Assembly: GCA_937931775.1 (NCBI GenBank)
Contig: CALHAQ010000105.1
Location: 1 to 6,981, forward strand
Source of the DNA: an uncultured Candidatus Altimarinota bacterium
Lineage (GTDB): Bacteria; Patescibacteriota; Gracilibacteria; BD1-5; UBA6164
Reading direction: 5' to 3'
Length of the DNA stretch: 6,981 nucleotides
The position numbers were made by a program, and so were the translations under genes. The notes beneath the pieces are model-generated. The model ran no database searches. It was not told the DNA's origin and saw nothing but the letters and a program-made list of their open reading frames with translations. This document shows positions 1 to 5,859 of this stretch, one piece after another. Within the stretch, counting starts at the first letter, position 1. Every line of letters begins with the position of its first letter.

Positions 1-284
1 TCCCAAGGAGTACTATGCAGCGCATTAAAGATTAAAAACTCCTTTGGAGTTAAATCAATTCTCTCTCCATCATAAATTAAAAAACCTTTCTCTGGAAAAA
101 AATGCATTCAATCTGAAAATCAATCTTTACTTTTTCATGCATTTTCTAGGGATTCACTCTGACGCACTAATTTATCAAAAATACATCATCACGTTATAGT
201 GACTGTATCTTCTATAGGAATACTAAGTGTTTTTGAATCTGGAAAAGTACATGAATCTTCGGGTATTTTTAATTCTAATGTCAT
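1..284 (-). CDS. Putative winged-helix (OmpR/Trans_reg_C-like) DNA-binding protein, 3' end cut by window edge
   Basis: Read with TGA as Gly, the minus strand is open from ATG at 284-282 to the left edge, giving 94 residues. An in-frame TAA two codons upstream of the ATG fixes the start. The first 60 or so residues (MTLELKIPEDSCTFPDSKTL onward) match no family I recognise and are too short for a receiver domain. From about residue 66 the sequence reads GFLIYDGERIDLTPKEFLIF. This resembles the beta-sheet and first helix that open OmpR/PhoB-type winged-helix domains (dGe-x-i-x-LTpkEf-x-lL). The recognition helix would lie beyond the window. Five codons are TGA. The gene diverges from the ABC-F gene at 395 across a 110-bp AT-rich gap. 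What is inferred: a small transcription regulator without the usual receiver domain. The family call rests on one short motif and could be wrong; the reading frame itself is well supported. Confidence 0.55.
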
Positions 285-340
285 TTTTTATATTCTTATA
301 GTTTATTGACTATAATAAAATATATATCTAAATCAATTTT

Positions 341-368
341 TTGTATTATCAATATTCATCTATATAAT
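341..368 (+). promoter_or_regulatory. Putative promoter of the ABC-F gene
   Basis: A perfect -10 box TATAAT at 363-368 lies 16 bases downstream of a weak -35-like TTGTAT at 341-346. The ATG follows at 395. The surrounding 285-394 gap is very AT-rich and must also hold the promoter of the divergent winged-helix gene, for which TATAAG just upstream of its start is only a weak candidate. No Shine-Dalgarno sequence precedes either start. Confidence 0.35.
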
Positions 369-394
369 TGCTTTATATATTTCTGTAAATTTTC

Positions 395-2116
395 ATGAAA
401 CATCTCAAAATTAAAATAGAAAAACTGGAATTTCAAGGTGATCTAGTGCTCAGAGATATAGATCTGACTATTAATCAAAATGATAAAATATCTATCGTAG
501 GACCTAATGGTTCTGGGAAGACAAGTTGCATGAAAGTTATAGTAGGAGAAATAAATGCCTATGACGGTTTTATAGAAAATGTCTGAAATATGTCTCTTGG
601 ATATCTTCATCAGGTCTATAGTGATGATGAAGAAAGGACGGTACATGAAGAACTTAGAGAAGCTTTTATGCAAGTCCAAACAATGCAAGAAGAAATATGA
701 AAGCTAGAGACTCAAATGGAAAGCTCAAGTGACGCAGATATAATAGAAAAGTATAGTTCCCTACTCGAGCAGTTTAATAATATTTGATGATATGATTTTG
801 AAAATAAAATTCACGGGGTAGCTCAGTGAATATGAGTACTCGAACTTTTAGAAAAAAAGCTCTCTGAGATATCTGGGGGACAAAGAACCAAGGTTGCCCT
901 CGCAAAAGTACTCCTTCAAGCCCCAGACATACTCTTTCTCGATGAACCGACCAATTTTATAGATATGAGCTCTGTAGAATGGCTTGAAAACTATCTACAA
1001 AATAAATGGAACTGATGATATGTGATAGTATCTCATGATAGAGAGTTTTTAGATAAAACCTGCAACAAGACTTTAGAGATCCAACCCCAAAGAGCCGCAA
1101 CTATGTATCATAGTTGATATACAGATTATGTTATAGAGCGTGAAAAGGTAGAGAAAATCAGAAATGATGACTGGGTCAGGCAGCAAGAGTATATAGGAAA
1201 ACAGGAAAATCTTATAAATAGATTTCGAGCTGGATCAAGAGCAGGATGGGCAAAATCTCGAGAAAAAATGATTGGTAAAATGGAGAAACTTGAAAAGCCA
1301 TTTATTCCGAAAAAACCTAAATTTTTCTTTGAATACTCGTGAGAATCTCCAGAAAAAATGCTCGTTTATAGAGATGCTTTCATTGGAAGGAGTGATAGTC
1401 TATTTTTTATTCCAGATATTACACTTCATAAGTGAATGAGAGTCTGAGTTGTCTGAGAAAATGGAGTTGGAAAGTCCACATTTATCAAAACAATTCTTGG
1501 ACAAATACCCTTGCTTGAGTGATACCAATCTGTATGAAAAGCTAGTGAAATACTCTATTATTCTCAGATGCACGAAGAATTACATAGAGATCTTACTATG
1601 CGAGAAAATTTTCATAAACACGGAATAGCATATCCAGATGAGCACCTCATCTGACTCATCAAACACTATCTTTTTGAAAAAACTGATCTTGATAAAAAAG
1701 TATCAGAGCTCTCTGGAGGACAAACATCAAAGCTTTTGTTTGCAATACTCGGACAAAAGAAATCTAATCTTCTTATATTTGATGAACCCACAAATCATCT
1801 CGATTATGATACCAGAGAATCATTAGAGTCATCATTAAAAAACTATGATGGGACGATACTTTTTATATCTCATGATAGATATTTTGTAAATAAACTCGCG
1901 ACACATGTCTGGTTTATTCATGATGGAGAACTCTCTCTAAGTTATGGAAATTATGAGGACTACCGATTCAAACTCGAGCATAAAATCGATATGGATATGC
2001 ATCTATTTGATGAAGAGGCTGAGCTCAATTTAGTACTTGAAGATAAACTCTGAGAAAAAACCTTTAAAAGACTCAAAGATAAATTTTCAAAAGATAAGAA
2101 AAAAAGAAGAAGATAA
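395..2116 (+). CDS. ABC-F family ATPase (ribosome-associated type), complete, TGA read as Gly
   Basis: One open frame of 573 residues runs from ATG 395 to TAA 2114-2116, with 17 in-frame TGA codons. An in-frame TAA at 386-388 limits the 5' end. There are two ABC nucleotide-binding domains and no membrane segments. Domain 1 has Walker A GPNGSGKT (36-43), signature SGGQ (160-163), Walker B with catalytic Glu (D183-E184) and H-loop His214. Domain 2 has Walker A GENGVGKST (354-362), whose first Gly is a TGA, signature SGGQ (440-443), Walker B D463-E464 and His493. A charged linker of roughly residues 255-320 contains NRFRAGSRAG, as expected for the ABC-F tRNA-interaction linker. The protein ends in a basic tail (KRLKDKFSKDKKKRRR). 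Known ABC-F proteins bind the ribosomal E site and act in translation control or antibiotic protection; which role applies cannot be told here. One oddity: domain 1 has DEPTNFID where the family usually has DEPTNHLD. Confidence 0.93.
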
Positions 2117-2129
2117 TACTTCTTCCTTT
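2102..2129 (-). terminator. Hairpin terminator for the small minus-strand gene, inside the ABC-F 3' end
   Basis: GAAGAAG (2106-2112) pairs with CTTCTTC (2119-2125) around a six-base loop. After one A/C mismatch, three more A-T pairs extend the stem. Read on the minus strand, the stem is followed directly by seven T (complement of A2099-2105), the layout of a Rho-independent terminator. It spans both convergent stop codons and uses the Lys/Arg codons of the ABC-F tail. On the plus strand only a weak T-tract follows. The stem is short, so confidence is moderate. Confidence 0.4.
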
Positions 2130-2322
2130 AATATCTTCCTGACTTCACACGTTGCACTTCTCTGGCTACTGAGTCTATATCACATCAATATGATTCTAAT
2201 TTTTTCTCAGAGTTAGGTTGAAAGTAGAGATTTTCACAATAATCACTATGTACTTTTATAACCCTCTCTTCTGGAACTCAATAAGATGAAGCAAGTAGTA
2301 TAAGTGATGAAAGAAAATCCAT
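2128..2322 (-). CDS. Small hypothetical protein, 64 residues
   Basis: Read with code 25, the frame starts at ATG 2322-2320 and ends at TAA 2130-2128, with two TGA codons. The protein begins MDFLSSLILLASSYGVPEER and ends EVQRVKSGRY. The first 13 residues are hydrophobic but have no basic N-terminus and no lipobox. They are too short for a clear membrane segment, so a soluble protein is as likely. Two cysteines (29 and 47) are present. I do not recognise the family. Three things support it as a real gene: a strong promoter directly upstream (2353-2381), a terminator-like hairpin at its end, and TGA codons used as elsewhere in the window. The frame stays open for more than 20 codons upstream, but no ATG, GTG or TTG occurs there. 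The predicted transcript begins only about 25 bases before the chosen ATG. It converges on the ABC-F gene, with 11 bases between the stop codons. Confidence 0.62.
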
Positions 2323-2352
2323 AATTGTTAAAAACTCAAAAGTAATACCTTT

Positions 2353-2381
2353 AATATAGGAAAATAGTATCGTCTCGTCAA
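2353..2381 (-). promoter_or_regulatory. Sigma-70-type promoter for the 64-residue protein gene
   Basis: On the minus strand, TTGACG (complement of 2376-2381) is followed by exactly 17 bases and then TATATT (complement of 2353-2358). This is close to the housekeeping consensus in both boxes and spacing, and is the best promoter match in the window. Transcription would start near 2345, leaving a leader of about 25 bases before ATG 2322. Confidence 0.55.
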
Positions 2382-2431
2382 TTAAAAATTATACTTTTAT
2401 TTCCAGCGGTTACAGTAGTAGACTTAGACTA

Positions 2432-2462
2432 TTGATTTTTTTAGCTATTGGGATAGTATATA
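2432..2462 (+). promoter_or_regulatory. Putative promoter of the Gmad2-domain gene
   Basis: TTGATT (2432-2437) and TATATA (2457-2462) are separated by 19 bases, slightly longer than optimal, and lie about 20 bases before the first ATG at 2482. Together with the minus-strand promoter at 2353-2381 they make the 2323-2481 gap a divergent promoter region. The match is only fair. Confidence 0.3.
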
Positions 2463-2481
2463 AGCTATTATTTTATAAAAA

Positions 2482-3102
2482 ATGATTATGAAAGACTTAC
2501 TCAAACATCCTTTTGTGTTAACGGCTTTATGATTTTTTGTAGTGGTTATAGTTACCGTATCTCTCCTGCTCTCATGAAGTAAGGAATCAGTTACGATTGA
2601 TACAAGTGCAGGTCAAATAGTGGAAACAGTAGGTAATCAGGTAGATAATATACTTACTGATACACCTGAAATCGCTCAGGAGACAGATGCTATTATTCCA
2701 GAAGCTCCAATTGATGATATATGAACTCCTCTTGTAGAAGAAGAATATTCTCTGTGAGCTCTTATCCTTGATAACTTCTGACCAATGATCGGGATCACTT
2801 CCCCATACACACTCACATGAAAAGCACCTAGATCATGGTTCTTTGAGTGATCATTTCCTGTGACTCTTATGACTTTGGGAGAAGACATGCTATATGAAGC
2901 ACCTGCAACCGGAGCATGGCTCGAAGCCATATGAGATAGTGATGAGCTCTGAGCTGATGATATGATAGATTTTAGTGCTACTATAGAGTTTATAATCCCT
3001 GAAGATTCAACAGGTGAAGCAAAAATTAGATTTACTCGTGAAGACATGAGTTGAGAAACTGATGGAGAATATATAGAAGAACAAGTTTTTCTCCTAGACT
3101 AA
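2482..3102 (+). CDS. Membrane-anchored protein with Gmad2-like immunoglobulin-fold domain
   Basis: The frame runs from ATG 2482 to TAA 3100-3102 (206 residues) with ten in-frame TGA codons, more than all GGN codons in this gene. An in-frame TAA at 2476-2478 bounds the start. ATG 2488 (giving MKDLLKHPF) is an equally plausible start. Residues 11-30 form one hydrophobic segment. No cysteine follows, so this is a signal anchor or signal peptide rather than a lipoprotein signal. An acidic, Pro/Thr-containing stretch (about 35-90) acts as a spacer. Residues about 100-202 resemble the Gmad2 domain (bacterial spore-germination immunoglobulin-like): ITSPYTLTG, then WFFEGSFPVTL, a central W (GAW), FSATIEF and a C-terminal SGE segment. 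In other bacteria this domain is found in extracytoplasmic proteins, including GerM-type germination proteins; its ligand is not established. A sporulation role is not implied here. It is probably transcribed alone, since a hairpin follows. Confidence 0.85.
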
Positions 3103-3108
3103 TAACAC

Positions 3109-3150
3109 TATAAAATAAAGACTCTTACAAATGAGAGTCTTTATTTTATA
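3109..3150 (+). terminator. 17-bp perfect hairpin after the Gmad2-domain gene
   Basis: The arms 3109-3125 and 3134-3150 are perfect reverse complements of 17 bases around an eight-base loop. The hairpin begins six bases after the TAA at 3102. The stem core is GACTCT/AGAGTC, and the outer part is A/T only, so the descending arm is T-rich (TTTATTTTATA) instead of having a separate T-tract. It most likely ends the Gmad2 transcript and insulates the tRNA promoter. Confidence 0.7.
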
Positions 3151-3175
3151 AGAAAATTTTGATTTTCATTTGCTC

Positions 3176-3205
3176 TTGCCTATACTCTGCAGTGCTCAAT
3201 AAAAT
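3176..3205 (+). promoter_or_regulatory. Putative promoter of tRNA-Lys
   Basis: TTGCCT (3176-3181), an 18-base spacer and TAAAAT (3200-3205) precede the tRNA, with transcription expected within a few bases of position 3214. That would give almost no 5' leader. The box matches are moderate. Confidence 0.3.
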
Positions 3206-3213
3206 ACATATAC

Positions 3214-3289
3214 GGACTTTTAGCTCAGTTGGTAGAGCAGATCCCTCTTAAGGATAAGGTCCCGGGTTCGAGCCCCGGAGGGTCCACCA
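3214..3289 (+). tRNA. tRNA-Lys (anticodon CUU), CCA encoded
   Basis: The 76 bases fold as a standard cloverleaf. The seven-base-pair acceptor GGACTTT/AGGGTCC includes two G-T pairs, and the D-stem is GCTC/GAGC. The anticodon loop CTCTTAA carries CTT at 3247-3249. The T-arm is CCGGG/CCCGG with loop TTCGAGC, followed by discriminator A and an encoded CCA (3287-3289). The anticodon reads AAG lysine codons. The outermost anticodon-stem pair (27-43) is a G/A mismatch; the other four pairs are intact. No neighbouring tRNA is seen. Confidence 0.96.
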
Positions 3290-3300
3290 TTTTTCTTTTA

Positions 3301-3331
3301 AAAAAAACACCTAAGTTATAGGTGTTTTTTT
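3301..3331. terminator. Bidirectional terminator between tRNA-Lys and the DKNYY lipoprotein gene
   Basis: The arms 3301-3313 and 3319-3331 pair perfectly over 13 bases (GC core CACCTA/TAGGTG) around a five-base loop. Seven T lie on the 3' arm and eight A start the 5' side, so the hairpin has a T-tract on both strands. It lies 11 bases after the tRNA and two bases past the lipoprotein stop codon (3334-3336), and probably ends both convergent transcripts. Confidence 0.85.
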
Positions 3332-3333
3332 AA

Positions 3334-4764
3334 TTATTTCTTTGCTATTTTAAATCCATCATATGTATTTTTTGCATCCTTAGCTTTCTTTCCTCATATA
3401 TACTGAAACGTATCTGGATCAGCTCACTCTATAAGGTTGAAGTTATAATACACATTATCTGTATCTTTCCCGAAACTATTCCCAGAATTATCTCCATCTA
3501 TATATTCAAATGTCTTTGGATCAGCTCCTCCTATAATAAAATTTCTATGGTATACAGAGCTCTTATCTACTCAAAAACCACCATCTAAATATCTAAACTC
3601 ATCCGGTTTTGTCCCTCGAGATTCTGTGAGGTTAATCGTTTGATAATAAAGGTTATCTTTATCTCTTGCAAAATCTTCTCAAAAACCACTTCCTCCAATA
3701 TAAATAAAGGAATCCGCATGAGCTCCTTTTATTGTTTTTCATTTATAAAAAGCATATTTTTCGTCTTTAGCATAGTCTCATGAAATATAGAGAAATGTTC
3801 GAGCTGTAGAACGAGGAAGGACTTCATTTTTATAATATATATTATCCTTGTCCTTTGCAAAATTATTTCATAGATGTCTAAAAGTTGTGAGTTCTACTCA
3901 TGTTATAATACTTTTTCCGAAATATGCTTTATTTTTATCCCGAGAAAAATCACCTCACATAAATTTAAAAGTGAGTGGATCAGCATCAGTAACTATTTCA
4001 TTTCCATAATATACATTATTTCTATCTCTTGCAAAAGCATCTTCTACATGAGAAAACGTTCTAATATCTGCTCACTCTATAAGATTAGTACCATAGAATA
4101 CTTTTGTTTTATCTTTTATAAAATCCTTTCCGAGATGACTAATAGAAGAGAGATCTATCCCCTCTATTTCACTAGTAGCATGATATATGTTCTCAATATT
4201 TTTAACAAAATCCTCTCAAACATGTGATATCCCAGTGGATTCTATACCTCTTACGATAGTATCTTTAAAATAAATATTATCTTTATTTCTGATAAAGTTT
4301 CCACCAATATATGAAAGAGTTGCGGTATCAAATCCCTTCATTAATCTGTGTTGATAAAATGTTGAAGTATTATCACGAGCAAAATCATTCCCTATATGAT
4401 TGAAAGAAGCTCTATCCGCTCATTCTACAAGTCTATTTCCATAATATACCTGCTCTTCGTCCTTTGTATAAAGTCCTCCTATAGCAGAAAATGTTTCTGG
4501 GTCTGCTCATACGATTTCAGCACAATCATAATATACTTTAACTGCATCTTTTGAAAAATCTCAAAAAAGTAGTTCATAGCTATCAAAATCTGCTCAGAGT
4601 ATTACTCCACCATTACACATGACATACTTCGCTTCTACCTTTTCTTGCTCTTGAGCTGCAACTGCGGCAGCTGCAGCTATATCTTGAGCATCTTCCTTTT
4701 TATCAGAGCCGCAACTAGATAATACAAAAACACTAACTACTAAAAGAGAAACAATCTTATTCAT
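3334..4764 (-). CDS. DKNYY-repeat lipoprotein, 476 residues
   Basis: Read with code 25, the frame runs from ATG 4764-4762 to TAA 3336-3334, with 15 TGA codons. An in-frame TAG three codons upstream fixes the start. Residues 1-17 form a lipoprotein signal peptide: MNKIVSLLVVSVF followed by the lipobox LSSC with Cys18 as the lipidated residue. A spacer with an alanine-rich run (30-37) and an acidic part follows. Residues 57-476 consist of about 14 tandem units with consensus GADPxTFxYIGGDFAKDKNNVYYGNxLIE, the DKNYY-type motif. Most units are exactly 29 residues. No catalytic motif is visible. The protein should be anchored in a membrane and exposed outside the cytoplasm. DKNYY proteins are widespread but functionally uncharacterised; a binding or structural role is my inference. 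It is flanked by its own terminator and a palindrome upstream, so it is probably monocistronic. Confidence 0.92.
3337..4596 (-). repeat. Tandem DKNYY repeat region, about 14 units with a 29-residue (87-bp) period
   Basis: Units begin at protein residues 57, 86, 115, 144, 173, 202, 231, 260, 289, 318, 347, about 384, 413 and 447. All steps from 57 to 347 are exactly 29 residues. Later units carry insertions: one is about 37 residues (extra GSGFG and an ESRGTKP segment) and one is 34 (GDNSGNS insert). Key positions are Gly-Ala-Asp at the unit start, Thr-Phe, Ile-Gly-Gly, Asp-Phe, a basic residue with Asp, and Val-Tyr-Tyr. The units are diverged at the DNA level, so the array is old and not a recent slippage expansion. 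Confidence 0.88.
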
Positions 4765-4774
4765 AAACGGCTAC

Positions 4775-4795
4775 ATGTAATATAAATTATTACAT
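4775..4795. promoter_or_regulatory. Palindrome upstream of the DKNYY lipoprotein gene, possible operator
   Basis: ATGTAATA (4775-4782) and TATTACAT (4788-4795) are perfect inverted repeats around five bases, ending ten bases before the start codon at 4764. On the minus strand the site overlaps a possible -10 (TATATT), so a bound repressor could block transcription. It is very AT-rich and could be chance. No -35 box is clear. The remaining bases up to 4875 show nothing else. Confidence 0.3.
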
Positions 4796-4875
4796 ATATT
4801 AATATACAAAAATGAGATATTTACAAGAGATAATGCGGATACTGGCATAGACTAATCCTCAAATCTTAGCATATT

Positions 4876-4904
4876 AAAAGAGCATGAATATATCATGCTC
4901 TTTT
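4876..4904. terminator. Terminator after msrA
   Basis: AAAAGAGCATGA (4876-4887) and TCATGCTCTTTT (4893-4904) form a perfect 12-bp stem with a five-base loop and A/T-rich ends that give T-tracts on both strands. It lies 22 bases past the msrA stop codon (4927-4929) and fits the end of the minus-strand ABC-F/msrB/msrA group. No plus-strand gene reads into it. Confidence 0.8.
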
Positions 4905-4926
4905 TCTAATAACAATGAAATTCCAG

Positions 4927-5424
4927 TTAGAGATAACTCGGAAATCTCACATAGTGGCATGTGTATCCATTTGGATTTTCTTGAAGGTAATCCTGATGAT
5001 AAGCCTCAGCCGGATAAAATCACTCAAAACTCTCCAAAGTTGTAGCAACAGGAGCCGTCCATCTCCCAGAGTTATTTACTATCTCGATAAATGCTTCTGA
5101 TTGGATCTTCTCATCACTATTCCTATAAAATATAGCTGATCTATAGGATGATCCTCTGTCATTTCATTGTCTATCTTTTGTAGTTGGATCATGAATCGCA
5201 AAGAAAAAATCTAAAATATTCTGAAAGCAGGTGATATCACTATCGTAGCTGATCTCTATAGCTTCTGCGTGTCCTTCATGGTCCCTATATGTTGGATCTG
5301 CAACGCTTCATCCCATATATCCTACCTGAGTATCAGTCACTCCCTCTCTCTTTCGAAAGAGTTCTTCCATTCCCCAGAAACATCCTCCTGCAAGATACGC
5401 TTTTTGTATATTTTTTTCAGTCAT
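4927..5424 (-). CDS. msrA: Peptide-methionine (S)-S-oxide reductase MsrA
   Basis: The frame runs from ATG 5424-5422 to TAA 4929-4927 (165 residues), a normal length for the catalytic domain alone, with three TGA codons. MsrA reduces the S form of methionine sulfoxide in proteins using a cysteine thiol, recycled by thioredoxin. The active-site motif GGCFWG places the catalytic Cys at residue 15. Other family segments are GYMGG, DPTYRDHEGHAEAIEISYD, FFFAIHDPTTKDRQGNDRGS and YRSAIFYR; the second Gly of GYMGG and the Gly in RQGNDRG are TGA codons. A Cys ten residues from the C-terminus (156) is the likely resolving Cys. There is no signal peptide, so it should be cytoplasmic. It starts only ten bases after msrB ends, so the two are almost certainly co-transcribed. 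No Shine-Dalgarno sequence is seen. Confidence 0.96.
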
Positions 5425-5434
5425 TATAATTTTA

Positions 5435-5797
5435 TTATTCAGGTATAAACTTGAGTGATATAGAGTTTACGCAGTGACGGGTATTCTTCTGCGTCAGCCC
5501 TTCTCCTATAAATACATGTCCTAAATGCCCCTGACAATTCGCGCAGACTATTTCTGTGCGTCTTCCATCTATATCGTCATGATGTTCTACAGCTCACAGT
5601 ATCTCATCATCAAAACTTGGCCATCAGCATCATGCAGAAAATTTGTCTTCCGATTTATAGAGCTCACTATCACACTGCCTACATACATAGACTCCTGGTT
5701 CTTCTAGGTCATTGTATTCTCCTGTTCCTGGCATTTCTGTACCTTTATCTATGATTACTCTTTTCTCTTCTGCATTTAATATATTGTATTCGGTCAT
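5435..5797 (-). CDS. msrB: Peptide-methionine (R)-S-oxide reductase MsrB
   Basis: The frame runs from ATG 5797-5795 to TAA 5437-5435 (120 residues) with three TGA codons. MsrB reduces the R form of methionine sulfoxide, complementing MsrA. Four zinc-binding cysteines form two CxxC pairs (39/42 and 85/88). The catalytic Cys109 lies in the motif RHCVNSISLKF, and HLGH (91-94) supplies active-site histidines. Cys57 in GCGWPSF is the expected resolving Cys. Both glycines of GCGWPSF (56 and 58) are encoded by TGA (complements of 5630-5632 and 5624-5626), which is among the clearest proofs of the code. There is no export signal. It is separated from msrA by ten bases and from the upstream ABC-F gene by 62 bases, so it may be read from the ABC-F promoter, from its own promoter, or from both. 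Confidence 0.97.
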
Positions 5798-5825
5798 AGT
5801 CTATTAGTTAGGAAATAATATAGCT

Positions 5826-5831
5826 ATTATA
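5826..5831 (-). promoter_or_regulatory. Possible -10 box for msrB-msrA
   Basis: The 62-bp gap between the ABC-F stop and msrB contains a perfect TATAAT on the minus strand (complement of 5826-5831), about 29 bases before the msrB start. No recognisable -35 box lies at the right distance, and in such AT-rich DNA the match could be chance. Confidence 0.2.
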
Positions 5832-5859
5832 TCGTGATATCTTAAATATACATGAAATT

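Noticed and set aside
301..316. TTGACT followed at once by TATAAT-like sequence on the plus strand.
   Set aside because: The two boxes abut with no spacer, so they cannot serve as one promoter.
395..2116. Possible pseudogene: the ABC-F gene seems broken by 17 stops under the standard code.
   Set aside because: All interruptions are TGA, none is TAA or TAG, the frame never shifts, and several fall on required glycines. It is intact under code 25.
2220..2237. The 64-residue protein contains ENLYFQ, the recognition sequence of the potyvirus TEV protease.
   Set aside because: The next residue is Pro, which that protease does not cut after. The gene has code-25 TGA codons and natural flanking signals, so this is coincidence rather than an engineered tag.
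2676..3047. Long minus-strand frame (123 residues) without stops under the standard code.
   Set aside because: It is antisense to the Gmad2-domain gene, whose frame carries clear domain motifs and a membrane segment. The minus-strand product resembles nothing.
3874..4227. Plus-strand frame of 117 residues.
   Set aside because: It lies antisense to the periodic DKNYY repeats, is rich in Ile, Ser, Phe and Cys with no motif, and is a shadow of the real minus-strand gene.
3337..4596. Repeat array considered as CRISPR or a recent tandem duplication.
   Set aside because: Repetition is at the protein level with diverged DNA, an 87-bp period and no constant direct repeat separating unique spacers.
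5815..5840. AT-rich near-palindrome around ATAGCTAT upstream of msrB.
   Set aside because: Only the central eight bases are symmetric and the flanks do not pair. There is too little to call an operator or terminator.
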